From positions 303,478,833 through 303,542,832 of the forward strand of contig NC_053491.1 of NCBI RefSeq assembly GCF_905171775.1: a stretch of DNA of 64,000 bases, written 5' to 3'. Both the position numbers and the translations under genes were made by a program. This document shows positions 53,825 through 64,000 of the stretch, piece after piece. Positions within the stretch are counted from its first letter, which is position 1; each line of letters opens with the position of its first letter. Origin of the DNA: Rana temporaria (Eukaryota; Chordata; Amphibia; Anura; Ranidae). Under the pieces are notes generated by a model. The model was not told where the DNA came from and did not search any database. It saw only the letters and a list, made by a program, of their open reading frames with translations.

Positions 53825-56800
53825 TCAGGTGGTTTTCCTCCAACCGAATGCTGGTTGGTAAAGCATTCCATAGTCTGGGACCTTGGAGCGCAAATCTTCT
53901 TTCTCCTTTGGACTTGAATTTGGCTTTGGGTATCTGAAGCAGATTTTGGTTGGTGGATCGCAGAATGCGATTGGGGTTGTGAGCTTTTCGCATAGATATT
54001 GCGGAGCCTTCCCATGGATGCACTTATGTGTCAGACAGAGTGCTTTAAAAGCAATTCTGTCTTTTACTGGCAACCAGTGTAGGGATCTCAACGAGGGTGA
54101 GATAGATTCCCACGTTTTTTTCCCAGTCACAAGTCTGGCGGCCGTATTTTGTACCACTTGCAGGCGAGCGATTTGGTACTTTGGGAGTCCAAGGTAAAGG
54201 GCATTAGCATAGTCCAGTCTGGAGTTCACAATTGTTCCCACCACGACTGCTACGTCTCCTTTAGGAATAAATGGAATAAGTCTGCGTAGTAGGTGCAGCA
54301 GATGGTGGGATCCGCTGACTACTGACCCTATTTGTGCATCCATTGTCATGTAGGTGTCGAAGATGACCCCGAGACTTTTGACTTTGGAGCTAGGGGTGAT
54401 GATTTGGCCCAGAATTGGCGGGGGTGTCCAGGTTGTTGTCCGTTGACTCTTACTGCTGGCGTGTAACAGAAGAAGTTCTGTTTTGGAACTGTTGAGTTTA
54501 AGATAACTCTTAGTCATCCAGTTTTCTATCAAAGAGAGGCATGTCTCTAGATTTGGATGATGATCCTTTTTGTTGCGGATGCTAAAATGCAGTTGCGTGT
54601 CATCTGCATATGAGTGATAAAGTAGTTTTTGGCTACTGATGATTTCAAAGAGAGGGCGAAGGTATATATTGAACAGCACCGGTGACAGAGGGGATCCCTG
54701 GGGGACTCCGCATGATACCGTGCGTTTTTCAGAAGTGAAAGGTCCCAATTTCACTGTTTGTGATCGGTTTTCCAGAAAGGAGGAGAACCATGATAAATCA
54801 CCTTCTGCGACTCTGGCTACTTCAGCTAGCCGAGTCAGTAATAGTTTGTGGTCCAACTGCGCTTAGGTCCAACAGAACCAGGAGACAGGGTTCTCCTTCG
54901 TCTGCGGCCTCAAGGGTGTCATCCCAAATTTTGAGCAATGCTATTTCCGTCCCGTGTCCGGGATGGAAACCCAATTGATATGGATCAAGTAGATTATGGG
55001 TATCTAGATGCTGTTGCAGCTGTCGTACCACTACTTTTTCCATTACCTTGGAGAGGGCGGTTAGGCCTGTTATCGGACGGCGGTGAATTGGGTCCTTGGG
55101 GTCTAGGGTGGGTTTCTTCAAGATGGGTTGGATTGTGCCCTCTTTCAATTGCGAGGGCACTATGCCTTCCTTGAATGACTGATTTATACGCTGCGTGATA
55201 GGCGGTGCCAGGATATCGGCACAGCAGTTTAGCGGGGATAATATCATTAGGCGCTGTGCTGTTTCGCAAAGTACCGATGATATTTTTAACGGCATCGATG
55301 GAGATGGGTTTCAGAGTGAACTTTGTTGATTGTAGCACATTTCTATGGGTGTTGTGTGAATGATTGAGGGGGGGTTGAGGGGGGTATTGTTTTGCTGAAT
55401 GCTTTCCCGGATTCTCTCAATTTTATTGATGAAGAAATCCGATAATTCATTACAGAATTCTTGGGTATCTGAACTGGGGGGTTCAAGACATCCTGGATTC
55501 ATGGTCTGAGTGACCAGCTTGAAGAGTTCGCGGGGGCGTTGGTTTATGGCGTTGGTGATGGCATTGGAAAAGTGATATTTTTTGGCTTTGAAGATCTCTT
55601 TATGGTATTTTCTTGTGAAGGCATTTTCTGTGAAGTAAAAAACGAAGTTTTTGAAACTTCAATTTTCAAAGACGAAGTTGCCTACACACCATCGTTTTTC
55701 TCACAATGTTCTAGCAAAGCGAGGTTACGTTCCACCACGTTTTTCCATTGAAGCTCGCTTCATAAGTAGCTTCTGGGCATGCGCGGATGAAAAAACGTCG
55801 TTTTAAACAACGTTTTTGCTACACACGGTCAATTTCTGTGAAGTAAAAGTTGACGTTTTGAAAAACGACACATAAAATTGAAGCATGCTTCAATTTTTTT
55901 TGGTCGTTTTTTCGAAGACATAAAACGACGTTTTCCCCCACACACGGTCAATTAAAGTGACGTTTTTAAAAACTTCATTTTTTTTCATCACATAAAACGA
56001 CCGTGTGTACGCGGCATGATAGATGGTGAGGTTCTCCTCTGAAGCGTTTCTTTTCCAGGCGGCTTCCGCCCTTCTGCACTCTTGCTTCAGTAATGACAGC
56101 TGGTTGTTAAACCAGCCGGAGTTGTTTTTCCGGATGCAGGCCTTGCGTTTCGGCGCTATTAAGTCGGCTGACTGTAATAGGGCTGTATTTATGGCGTCCA
56201 GTGTTTCTGAGGCTGTTTGAGGTGGTTGGATTATTTTTATTTTATTACCTAAGGTAGATTTGAAGAGTTCCGAATGGAGCTTCTTCTGAGATCTAGTCCA
56301 GTGTGTTATCACCGGCTTAGGTATTTTTATTAATGGTGGCATTATGGAAACTATGAATTTAATTGCATGGTGATCTGTCCATGGCAACGGTTCATTTTCC
56401 AAAATGTTTATTTCCAGATCTTGTCTGAAAATCAGGTCGAGCGTGTGACCGGAAGTATGTGTGGGCCCACATACTAGTTGCTGCAGACCTAGTCCTTCCA
56501 GATGGTCAATGCAGGCGTCGGCCACGGGATCCTGTGAGGAGTTTGCCCAGAGGTTGAAATCCCCGAGTAGCAAAAGGTGTTTGCTGTTTAGGGTGAAAGT
56601 GGACATGAATTCTGTCCAAGGTGAGAGAAACTGCGATTTTGGACCCGGTGGTCTATAGCAGAGAAAAATATGAACGGTCTCCTGGGGGTTTGTTTGTAGT
56701 TGCAGAGTGAGGGTTTCCATGAATGGAAGTGAGTACTGAAGGGCTGGTTTAGTGATCGCGAGGTGAGTCTTATGGATCACTGCCAGGCCTCCTCCTCTTT

Positions 56801-57257
56801 GCCCCACTCTGTTTTCTGTTATAATGCGATAATTTTCTGGCACCAATTCACCTAGAATGGTGTTACAGTCAGCTGTGAGCCAGCTTTCTGTAATAAAGAG
56901 ACAGTCTAAGTCGCATTGTAGGATGAAATCATGGATTTCCATTCGGTGTCTTACTGCTGATCTTGTGTTAACCAAAGCGCATGATATTCGCTTAGGCTGG
57001 GTTAAGTGGATGTAATTTCGCTGTGTCGATCGTCGATCGATTCTAAAAATTTGCTCAGTCCTTAGAGCTTTTTTGGTGGCGGCTAATAATCTTGAGGCAA
57101 ATGGCTGTAATCCCTGTATGGTTTCTGCAGAGTATTTCAGCTTGGCCATAGTCGCCGAGAGGCGTGGGGAAATTATGCTTATTTGGGGTGGGGGGTTTTC
57201 AGGAGGATTCACTGAATCCTCCCTTCCTGTTTTTTTCTTTGATCCAGAGGAAGGCAA
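53825..57257 (-). pseudogene. L2-type ORF2: endonuclease and reverse transcriptase
   Basis: The 455-codon frame 57257-55890 carries the endonuclease: CALVNTRSAVRHRMEIHDFI, LFITESWLT (Glu), LLLGDFNLWA (Asp/Asn) and WTDHHAIKF (Asp-His). The MITE then interrupts coding. It resumes as ELSDFFINKIERIRESI (55500-55311) and the RT (55338-54822; TGLTALSKVMEKVVVRQL, LLVLLDLSA). A deletion at about 54865 removes the AFDTVD stretch and shifts the frame. 54856-53825 has CGVPQGSPLSPVLFNIYLRP, HSYADDTQLHFS and the C-terminal WLPVKDRIAFKALCLTHKC. Active-site Asp residues of YADD remain. Confidence 0.9.
55612..56010. repeat. MITE inside the L2 LINE, GCCGCGTACACACGG type
   Basis: The right end, read inverted, is GCCGCGTACACACGGTCGTT. 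Internal copies of CACACGGTCAATT occur at 55833 and 55944. Interior alternates AAACGTCGTTTT-like palindromes and GAAGTTTTTGAAACTTC. The left end near 55612 is degenerate. The ends recall the GGCCCCGTACACACG elements but differ. Confidence 0.6.
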
Positions 57258-57346
57258 AAAAACCCTACCCGTGCTGTGCCAATATGCTGTGGATAGGGGA
57301 AAAAATTCCTTCCTGACCCCTCAGAGGCGATCGGAGGAGCCCTGTA

Positions 57347-58036
57347 TCAAAAAAAAATGAATGGGGGGGGGGGGGGAAATATACTCTCTCCTGAATATGT
57401 CCAGTAGGAGCCGCTTGTGGTTATTGGGTTGGGGGGGAAGAGTTCAGATGGCCACTGATCAGGGGTCCTGGTCTGGATGGCCTGCAGCTGGATGGATAGC
57501 TCGAGTGGGGGGGGGGGAGAGAAGACAGAGGGGTGTCTAGTGAGGGGGGGTCCTCCTGGGGTAAGAGGGGGCTTACTGTAAATTTTGAGGACGGGTGCTG
57601 GATGTTTGGTGCGGCGAGCCGCTAGGCCGTGGATGAAGCCGCGGTCTTTCCTAAACGCGGCTGCTGCGAATTGTTCCACAAGGTGGCGCGAGGGCCAGGA
57701 TCCGGTTGGCTGGCTGTCGGAGGCCGAGGGGGGGTACCTCAGGTTCTGATTGGTGGTTGGGGGCCCGGAGATGGAGGATGAGAAGGAGGGAGGCGGTTTC
57801 CCTGATAGTGAAAGATTAGGCCGCCGCCGCGGCTTGTCCTGAAAAGGACGGCCGCTTACGGGCCCCGGGGAGGTGTAGATAGCTCGGAGTAGCAGGGGCC
57901 TACCTTGTGAGCCTCCCGGGGGTGAAGCCTGCGGAGGGGGAGAGGCGACCGGGGAGAAGCTGGTGGTTGGTCCTGGAGCCAAGGCGTGCTGCGGCTGGGA
58001 GATGGAGACCCTGCCTGTCTGGAGCCCAGGAACCAC
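57347..58036 (-). CDS. L2-type ORF1-like proline-rich frame
   Basis: A 229-codon open frame lies upstream of ORF2, starting MVPGLQTGRVSISQPQHALA. It is rich in Pro/Ser/Arg with no zinc knuckle or coiled coil. Its position before the endonuclease ORF and inside the element suggests an ORF1 or 5' leader. It may simply be an open stretch in a G-rich leader (plus-strand G runs at 57362-57375 and 57501-57516). Confidence 0.4.
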   Translation of the reverse strand: MVPGLQTGRVSISQPQHALAPGPTTSFSPVASPPPQASPPGGSQGRPLLLRAIYTSPGPVSGRPFQDKPRRRPNLSLSGKPPPSFSSSISGPPTTNQNLRYPPSASDSQPTGSWPSRHLVEQFAAAAFRKDRGFIHGLAARRTKHPAPVLKIYSKPPLTPGGPPLTRHPSVFSPPPPLELSIQLQAIQTRTPDQWPSELFPPNPITTSGSYWTYSGESIFPPPPPFIFF

Positions 58037-59479
58037 AATGTCCTACTGGTAGGTACGTGCGCCGATTACTACTGGGACAGTTCTCGCCCTGGGGAGGGTC
58101 ACTCTTTCAGACCCAACAGGAAGAGCTCCTGGAAAACCTTGCCACGCCACCTGCCACAAGTTGTGGATTGTCCACTGGCCACGTCACCTGCCATGTCACC
58201 TGCCACAAGTTGTGGATTGTCCACTGGCCACGTCACCTGCCACAAGTGGTGGATTGTCCACTGGCCACATCACCTGCCACGTCAACTGGCCACGTCACCG
58301 GCCACAAGTTGTGGATTGTCCACTGGCCACGTCAACTGGCCACAAGTTGTGGATTGTCCACTTGCCACGTCACCTGACCACGGCACCTGCCACAAGTTGT
58401 GGATTGTCTACTTGCCACGTCACCTGCCACAAGTGGATTATCCACTTGCCAAATCACCTGGCCACGTCACCTGCCACAAGTTGTGGATTGTCCACTTGCC
58501 ACGTCACCTGACCACGACACCTGCCACAAGTTGTGGATTGTCCACTTGCCACTTTACCTGGCCAAGTCACCTACCACAAGTTGTGGATTATCCACTTGCC
58601 AAATCACCTGGCCACGTCACCTGCCACAAGTTGTGGATTGTCCACTTGCCACAAGTTGCGGATTGTCCACTTGCCATGTCACCTGACCACATCACCTGCC
58701 ACATCACCTGTTCACATCACCTGGCACGTCACCTGCCACAAGTTGTGGCTAGTTCACTTGCCACATCACCTGGCACATCACCTGCCACAGGTTGTGGATT
58801 GTCCACTAGCCACATCACCAGGCCATGTCACCTGGCCACATCATCTGCCATGTCATCTGGCCACGTCACCTGCCACAAGTTGTGGATTGTCCACTTGCCA
58901 CATCACCTGGACACGTCACCTGCTATGTCACCTGGCCATGTCACCTGCCACAAGTTGTGGATTGTCCACTGGCCACGTCACCTTGCCACAAGTTGTTGAT
59001 TGTCCACTTGCTATGTCACCTGGCCACAAGTTGTGGATTGTCCACTTGCCACGTCACCTGCCACAAGTTGCAGATTTCCACTTGCCATGTCACCTGCCAC
59101 GTCACCTGTTCACATCACCTGGCACGTCACCTGGCCACAAGTTGTGGATTGTCCACTGGCCACGTCACCTGCCACAAGTTGTGGATTGTCCACTTGCCAC
59201 GTCACCTGGCCACATCACCTGCCACAAGTTGTGGATTGTCCACTTTCCACATGACCTGGCCACGTCACCTGGCCATGTCACCTGCCACAAGTTGTGGATT
59301 GTCCACTGGCCATGTAACCTGGCCACGTCACCTGCGACATCACCTGGCCACGTCACCTATCACAAGTTGTGGATTGTGCACTTGCCACGTCACCTGGCCA
59401 TGTCACCTGACACAAGTTGTGGATTGTCCACTGGCCACATCACCTGGCCATGTGACCTTCCACAAGTTGTGGATTGTTC

Positions 59480-59768
59480 ACAATGCAATGCAAGCAATTA
59501 AATTTTTTTATGTTTTTTTAATGGTTTTTCATCATTTGCCATCATTTTTGAGATTTCTAATGTAAAAAAATAGGTTACCTTTAAAAATGCCTATAAACGA
59601 AATCGCGCCAAAACGCCGGTACGGTGTTTTGCGTCTGAAACGCGAAAACTTTTGCGTCTGAACCCATTGTTTTGCGTCTGAAAAAACGAGCATAAACGCA
59701 ACTGCCGAAAAACGCAGAAAAACTTGACTGTGTGCATGGACACATAGGATAACATTGAATGTGTTCAG
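59480..59768 (+). repeat. Captured MITE-arm block 1
   Basis: CACAATGCAATGCAAGCAAT up to ACATTGAATGTGTTCAG; it matches the terminal block at 62895-63197. It restarts satellite sequence at GTTGTGGATTGTCC. Confidence 0.9.
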
Positions 59769-60531
59769 TTGTGGATTGTCCACTTGCCACGTCACCTGAC
59801 CACAACACCTGCCACAAGTTGTGGATTGTCCACTTGCCACGTTACCTGGCCACGTCACCTGCCACAAGTTGTGGATTATCCACTTGCCAAATCACCTGGC
59901 CACGTCACCTGCCACAAGTTGTGGATTGTCCACTTGCCATGTCACCTGGCCACATCACCTGGCCACAAGTTGTGGATTGTCCACTGGCCACATCACCTGG
60001 CAATGTCATCTGGCCACGTCACCTGCCACAAGTTGTGGATTGTCCACTTGCCACGTCACCTGCCACATGTTGCAGATTTCCACTTGCCATGTCACCTGCC
60101 ACGTCACCTGTTCACATCACCTGGCACGTCACCTGGCCACAAGTTGTGGATTGTCCACTGGCCACGTCACCTGCCACAAGTTGTGGATTGTCCACTTGCC
60201 ACGTCACCTGGCCACATCACCTGCCACAAGTTGTGGATTGTCCACTTGCCATGTCACCTGGCCACATCACCTGCCACAAGTTGTGGATTGTCCACTTTCC
60301 ACATGACCTGGCCACGTCACCTGGCCATGTCACCTGCCACAAGTTGTGGATTGTCCACTGGCCATGTAACCTGGCCACGTCACCTGCGACATCACCTGGC
60401 CACGTCACCTATCACAAGTTGTGGATTGTGCACTTGCCACGTCACCTGGCCATGTCACCTGACACAAGTTGTGGATTGTCCACTGGCCACATCACCTGGC
60501 CACGTGACCTTCCACAAGTTGTGGATTGTTC

Positions 60532-60820
60532 ACAATGCAATGCAAGCAATTACATTTGTTTATGTTTTTTTAATGGTTTTTCATCATTTGCCATAATTTT
60601 TGAGATTTCTAATGTAAAAAAATAGGTTACCTTTAAAAATGCCTATAAACGAAATCGCGCCAAAACGCCGGTACGGTGTTTTGCGTCTGAAACGCGAAAA
60701 CTTTTGCGTCTGAACCCATTGTTTTGCGTCTGAAAAAACGAGCATAAACGCAACTGCCGAAAAACGCAGAAAAACTTGACTGTGTGCATGGACACATAGG
60801 ATAACATTGAATGTGTTCAG
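60532..60820 (+). repeat. Captured MITE-arm block 2
   Basis: Nearly identical to block 1 (a few substitutions), 1052 bp further on. Confidence 0.9.
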
Positions 60821-61837
60821 TTGTGGATTGTCCACTTGCCACGTCACCTGACCACAACACCTGCCACAAGTTGTGGATTGTCCACTTGCCACGTTACCTG
60901 GCCACGTCACCTGCCACAAGTTGTGGATTATCCACTTGCCAAATCACCTGGCCACGTCACCTGCCACAAGTTGTGGATTGTCCACTTGCCATGTCACCTG
61001 GCCACATCACCTGGCCACAAGTTGTGGATTGTCCACTGGCCACATCACCTGGCAATGTCATCTGGCCACGTCACCTGCCACAAGTTGTGGATTGTCCACT
61101 TGCCACGTCACCTGCCACATGTTGCAGATTTCCACTTGCCATGTCACCTGCCACGTCACCTGTTCACATCACCTGGCACGTCACCTGGCCACAAGTTGTG
61201 GATTGTCCACTGGCCACGTCACCTGCCACAAGTTGTGGATTGTCCACTTGCCACGTCACCTGGCCACATCACCTGCCACAAGTTGTGGATTGTCCACTTG
61301 CCACGTCACCAGGCCACGTCACCTGGCCATGTCACCTGCCACAAGTTGTGGATTGTCCACTGGCCACATCACCTGGCAATGTCATCTGGCCACGTCACCT
61401 GCCACAAGTTGTGGATTGTCCACTTGCCACGTCACCTGCCACATGTTGCAGATTTCCACTTGCCATGTCACCTGCCACGTCACCTGTTCACATCACCTGG
61501 CACGTCACCTGGCCACAAGTTGTGGATTGTCCACTGGCCACGTCACCTGCCACAAGTTGTGGATTGTCCACTTGCCACGTCACCTGGCCACATCACCTGC
61601 CACAAGTTGTGGATTGTCCACTTGCCACGTCACCAGGCCACGTCACCTGGCCATGTCACCTGCCACAAGTTGTGGATTGTCCACTGGCCATGTGACCTGG
61701 CCACATCACCTGGCCACGTCACCTTCCACAAGTTGTGGATTGTCCATTTGCCACATCACCTGGCCATGTCACCTGCCACACGTTGTGGATTGTCCACATC
61801 ACCTGGCCACGTCACCTGCCACAAGTTGTGGATTGTC

Positions 61838-62138
61838 CACAATGCAATGCAAGCAATTACAGTTTTTTATGTTTTTTTGTAATGGTTTTTCATCATTTGC
61901 CATCATTTTTGAGATTTCTAATGTAAAAAAATAGGTCACCTTTAAAAATGCCTATAAACGAAATCGCGGCAAAACGCTGGTACGTCGTTTTGCGCGTTTT
62001 GCATCTGAAACGCGAAAACTTTTGCGTCTAAACCCATTTTATTGCTTCTGAAAAAACCAGCATAAACGCAACTGCCGAAAAACGCAGAAAAACGTGACTG
62101 TGTGCATGGACACATAGGATAACATTGAATGTGTTCAG
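61838..62138 (+). repeat. Captured MITE-arm block 3
   Basis: Same block with more differences (TCGCGGCAAAACGCTGGTAC in place of TCGCGCCAAAACGCCGGTAC), closest to the terminal block at 62895. Confidence 0.9.
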
Positions 62139-62894
62139 TTGTGGATTGTCCACTTGCCACGTCACCTGACCACGACACCTGCCACAAGTTGTGGATTGTC
62201 CACTTGCCACGTTACCTGGCCACGTCACCTGCCACAAGTTGTGGATTATCCACTTGCCAAATCACCTGGCCACGTCACCTGCCACAAGTTGTGGATTGTC
62301 CACTTGCCATGTCACCTGGCCACATCACCTTGCCACAAGTTGTGGATTGTCCACTGGCCACATCACCTGGCAATGTCATCTGGCCACGTCACCTGCCACA
62401 AGTTGTGGATTGTCCATTTGTCACGTCACCTGCCACAAGTTGCAGATTTCCACTTGCCATGTCACCTGCCACGTCACCTGTTCACATCACCTGGCCACAA
62501 GTTGTGGATTGTCCACTGGCCACGTCACCTGCCACAAGTTGTGGATTGTCCACTTGCCACGTCACCTGGCCACATCACCTGCCACAAGTTGTGGATTGTC
62601 CACTTGCCACGTCACCAGGCCATGTCACCTGGCCACATCACCTGCCACAAGTTGTGGATTGTCCACTTGCCACATGACCTGGCCACGTCACCTGGCAATG
62701 TCACCTGCCACAAGTTGTGGATTGTCCACTGGCCATGTGACCTGGCCACGTCACCTGCCACATCACCTGGCCACGTCACCTTCCACAAGTTGTGGATTGT
62801 CCACTTGCCACATCACCTCGCCATGTCACCTGCCACAAGTTGTGGATTGTCCACATCACCTGGCCACGTCACCTGCCACAAGTTGTGGATTGTT

Positions 62895-63265
62895 CACAAT
62901 GCAATGCAAGCAATTACAGTTTTTTATGTATTTTATGTAATGGTTTTTCATCATTTGCCATAATTTTTGAGATTTCTAATGTAAAAAAATAGGTCACCTT
63001 TAAAAATGCCTATAAACGAAATCGCGGCAAAACGCTGGTACGTCGTTTTGCCGCGTTTTGCATCTGAAACGCAAAAACGTTTGCGTCTAAACCCATTTTA
63101 TTGCTTCTGAAAAAACGAGCATAAACGCAACTGCCGAAAAACGCAGAAAAACGTGACTGTGTGCATGGATACATAGGATAACATTGAATGTGTTCAGGGG
63201 CAGTTGAAAAAGCTGTCCAAATGCCTCTGAACACGCGTTTACCAGCGTCTCGTGTGCATGGGGCC
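62895..63265 (+). repeat. Right terminal arm of the 9.9-kb element
   Basis: The original arm: same sequence as the captured blocks, but running on through GGGGCAGTTGAAAAAGCTGT to the 21-bp terminal repeat instead of back into satellite. Confidence 0.85.
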
Positions 63266-63488
63266 TAAGCCATACAAAGCAACTTTTAAAGTGTCCAAAG
63301 TGACGTATACATAGGGCTGCCATAGGAGAAGCAGCAAAACCAGGCAGGGGCACATGATCATTCTGTGAGGCTGCTACCAGACTGACAGAGGGGGATGATA
63401 AGCTGCAGGCATGCTCAGCATCCTTAGCCATAAGCGGGGATTTCCTAGTGCCTCTTTTACAAGCCCTTGTACCTCTTCTGGGGGACAT
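63266..63488 (-). pseudogene. DIRS-F gag, first piece with start codon
   Basis: ATG at 63488-63486 opens MSPRRGTRACKRGTRKSPLM, a basic N-terminus, followed by AKDAEHACSLSSPSVSLVAA and an Ala/Pro-rich stretch to 63266. It joins the acidic piece at 53381 after the 9.9-kb element is removed. The frame also extends 14 codons upstream of this ATG. I chose the inner ATG because the basic block starts there. Confidence 0.65.
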
Positions 63489-64000
63489 AGTCCTGTACTG
63501 TAAAGCAGAGGTACTATCACAAAAATGCAATCACTGTTGTGCTATAGTCTTACAATAAACAATATTTGCTCACTGCACAACCTGATACCGAGTAGGAGTC
63601 TTAGATTTGCCTGGTTCAATCCACAGGTATGCTTACAGCCCACAGCTCTGTGTCCATGCCGCTTTACAGAAGGCTCTGGCGTGCTGGGCTTTTTAAACAA
63701 GTCTCTTGGCGCCTGCACACAGGTGTGCCGTGCACAGGCACGAGCAACCACGGCCCTCCCCCTCTTCACCTGCCTGTAGACAGTCAAAAGCACACTCCCG
63801 CAGACCATCATGATGGTGCCATATGGTGAAAAAGAGAAAAGAGAGCAGACCACTGGGAAGGGCTTTGGGGGACCCCTGTATGTGTTTTGTGGCAGAGCCT
63901 GCAGTGGAGGAGGTGAGTGGTGTTTAAAAAGACCGACTTCACTAAGCGTGTTTCCTGTATGGTTTTGTAAGAATACACCAGGTATGTAACTTACTCCCTC
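63489..64000 (-). other. Probable 5' leader of DIRS-F
   Basis: Continues upstream of gag without recognised coding. The expected left terminal repeat (matching 34165-34226 and 34725-34900) is not found before the window ends, so the leader is longer than 0.5 kb or further insertions follow. Confidence 0.4.

Larger units (their letters stand above)
53709..58131 (-). mobile_element. L2-type (CR1 superfamily) LINE, nearly complete
   Basis: Its 3' end at 53709 has an ATTCATTC-type tail preceded by GCGCCCAGAGGCGATTTAG. ORF2 (endonuclease and RT) is at 57257-53825 and a proline-rich ORF1-like frame at 58036-57347. The 5' end is at about 58131, where satellite units resume. A MITE (about 55612-56010) splits ORF2. 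The clade is inferred from RT C-terminal blocks (RLDYANALYLGLP, LRSLHWLPVKDRI). Confidence 0.87.
58132..62894 (+). repeat. Satellite array with higher-order structure
   Basis: Units of 37-39 bp and variants combine CCACAAGTTGTGGATTGTCC and ACTTGCCACGTCACCTG, with a 13-bp subunit, CCACGTCACCTGG, added once or several times. Three non-satellite blocks of about 290 bp interrupt it (from 59480, 60532 and 61838), each a copy of the terminal arm. Spacings are 1052, 1306 and 1057 bp. A 324-bp internal duplication sits in the long one (GGCAATGTCATCTGG at 61051 and 61375). Long plus-strand frames (up to 353 codons) are translations of the repeat. Confidence 0.95.
53382..63265. mobile_element. 9.9-kb Harbinger-like non-autonomous element
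   Basis: Perfect 21-bp inverted ends (GGCCCCATGCACACGAGACG plus C; 53382-53402 and 63245-63265) are flanked by TAA (53379-53381 and 63266-63268). A 3-bp TWA duplication is typical of PIF/Harbinger. The arms resemble short MITEs (AAACGC/GCGTTT-rich). The size comes from a satellite array (53630-53708, 58132-62894) and an L2 insertion. No transposase. The flanking DIRS-F gag continues on both sides. Confidence 0.85.
34150..64000 (-). mobile_element. DIRS-F, DIRS element exploded by nested insertions
   Basis: The minus-strand element has its 3' edge at about 34165 (ATACAGCTTACCTGTAAAAA). An internal complementary region lies at about 34865-34985, where GGATTTTTACAGGTAAGCTG restates the edge. 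Going up the coordinates come the recombinase (35159-36367), RT/RNase H (36400-38003) and gag in five pieces up to a start codon at 63488. The 5' terminal repeat is not reached by 64000. Inserted DNA: 34227-34720, 35628-35895, 38617-39304, about 39445-50045, 50197-53147 and 53382-63265. Once these are removed, the element within the window is about 5 kb. Confidence 0.88.

Noticed and set aside
58132..62894. Very long open reading frames (up to 353 codons) in three plus-strand frames
   Set aside because: They are translations of the stop-free 37-39-bp satellite, open in all three phases with repeating peptides; no promoter or protein similarity.
53630..62894. CRISPR array
   Set aside because: Repeats are directly tandem and variable without unique spacers, in vertebrate transposon DNA; it is a satellite.

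Overview
This is vertebrate nuclear DNA, most likely from a frog and probably a ranid-type anuran with a large genome. That reading rests on its content: several DIRS tyrosine-recombinase retrotransposons, Tc1 elements, CR1/L2 and L1/Tx1 LINEs, V-SINE-like SINEs, and many short elements whose ends (GGCCCCGTACACACG, GGGCCAGATTCAC, TTAACCACTTCAG) I associate with ranid genomes. The species is inferred and was not tested. No complete host gene is visible. The only candidate host coding sequence is a 100-bp internal exon at 10466-10565.

Positions 1-13675 hold the 3' half of DIRS-A (1-2860, cut by the window edge and carrying a SINE), a retroposed fold-back unit with 11-bp target duplications (2948-3556), two copies of one Tc1 family in opposite orientation (4138-5722 and 10660-12255), a Tc1 remnant, TTAA-bounded elements, short inverted-repeat elements and the exon. 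Positions 13676-34150 hold DIRS-B (internally deleted), a Tc1 element (Tc1-D) split by a solo LTR with 5-bp target duplications, and DIRS-C, whose recombinase gene is split by a second full-length DIRS (DIRS-D) carrying three SINEs. After these come a CR1 fragment, short inverted-repeat elements, two adjacent hairpins and a stray DIRS gag fragment.

Positions 34150-64000 are dominated by one minus-strand element, DIRS-F. Its few kilobases of coding sequence are spread over almost 30 kb by nested insertions. These are a TTAA element, a Harbinger-like MITE, a 688-bp insertion with 13-bp duplications, a block with a truncated L1 (itself carrying a V-SINE) and a MITE split by a near full-length L1/Tx1 LINE with 17-bp duplications, a 2.95-kb hAT-like element with 8-bp duplications and a 1-kb minisatellite, and a 9.9-kb TAA-flanked Harbinger-like element. 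That last element contains a nearly whole L2-type LINE and a 4.8-kb higher-order satellite array that has captured and amplified the element's own arm. At the insertions where both edges can be read, removing the insert and one target duplication restores the gag reading frame, so the layers can be ordered in time.

The proteins work as transposon machinery: gag, RT/RNase H, the methyltransferase-like region and tyrosine recombinase in DIRS; endonuclease-RT in LINEs; DDE transposase in Tc1. Nearly all carry stops or frameshifts. The longest intact frames are the L1 reverse transcriptase (607 aa) and the DIRS-F RT/RNase H (362 aa).
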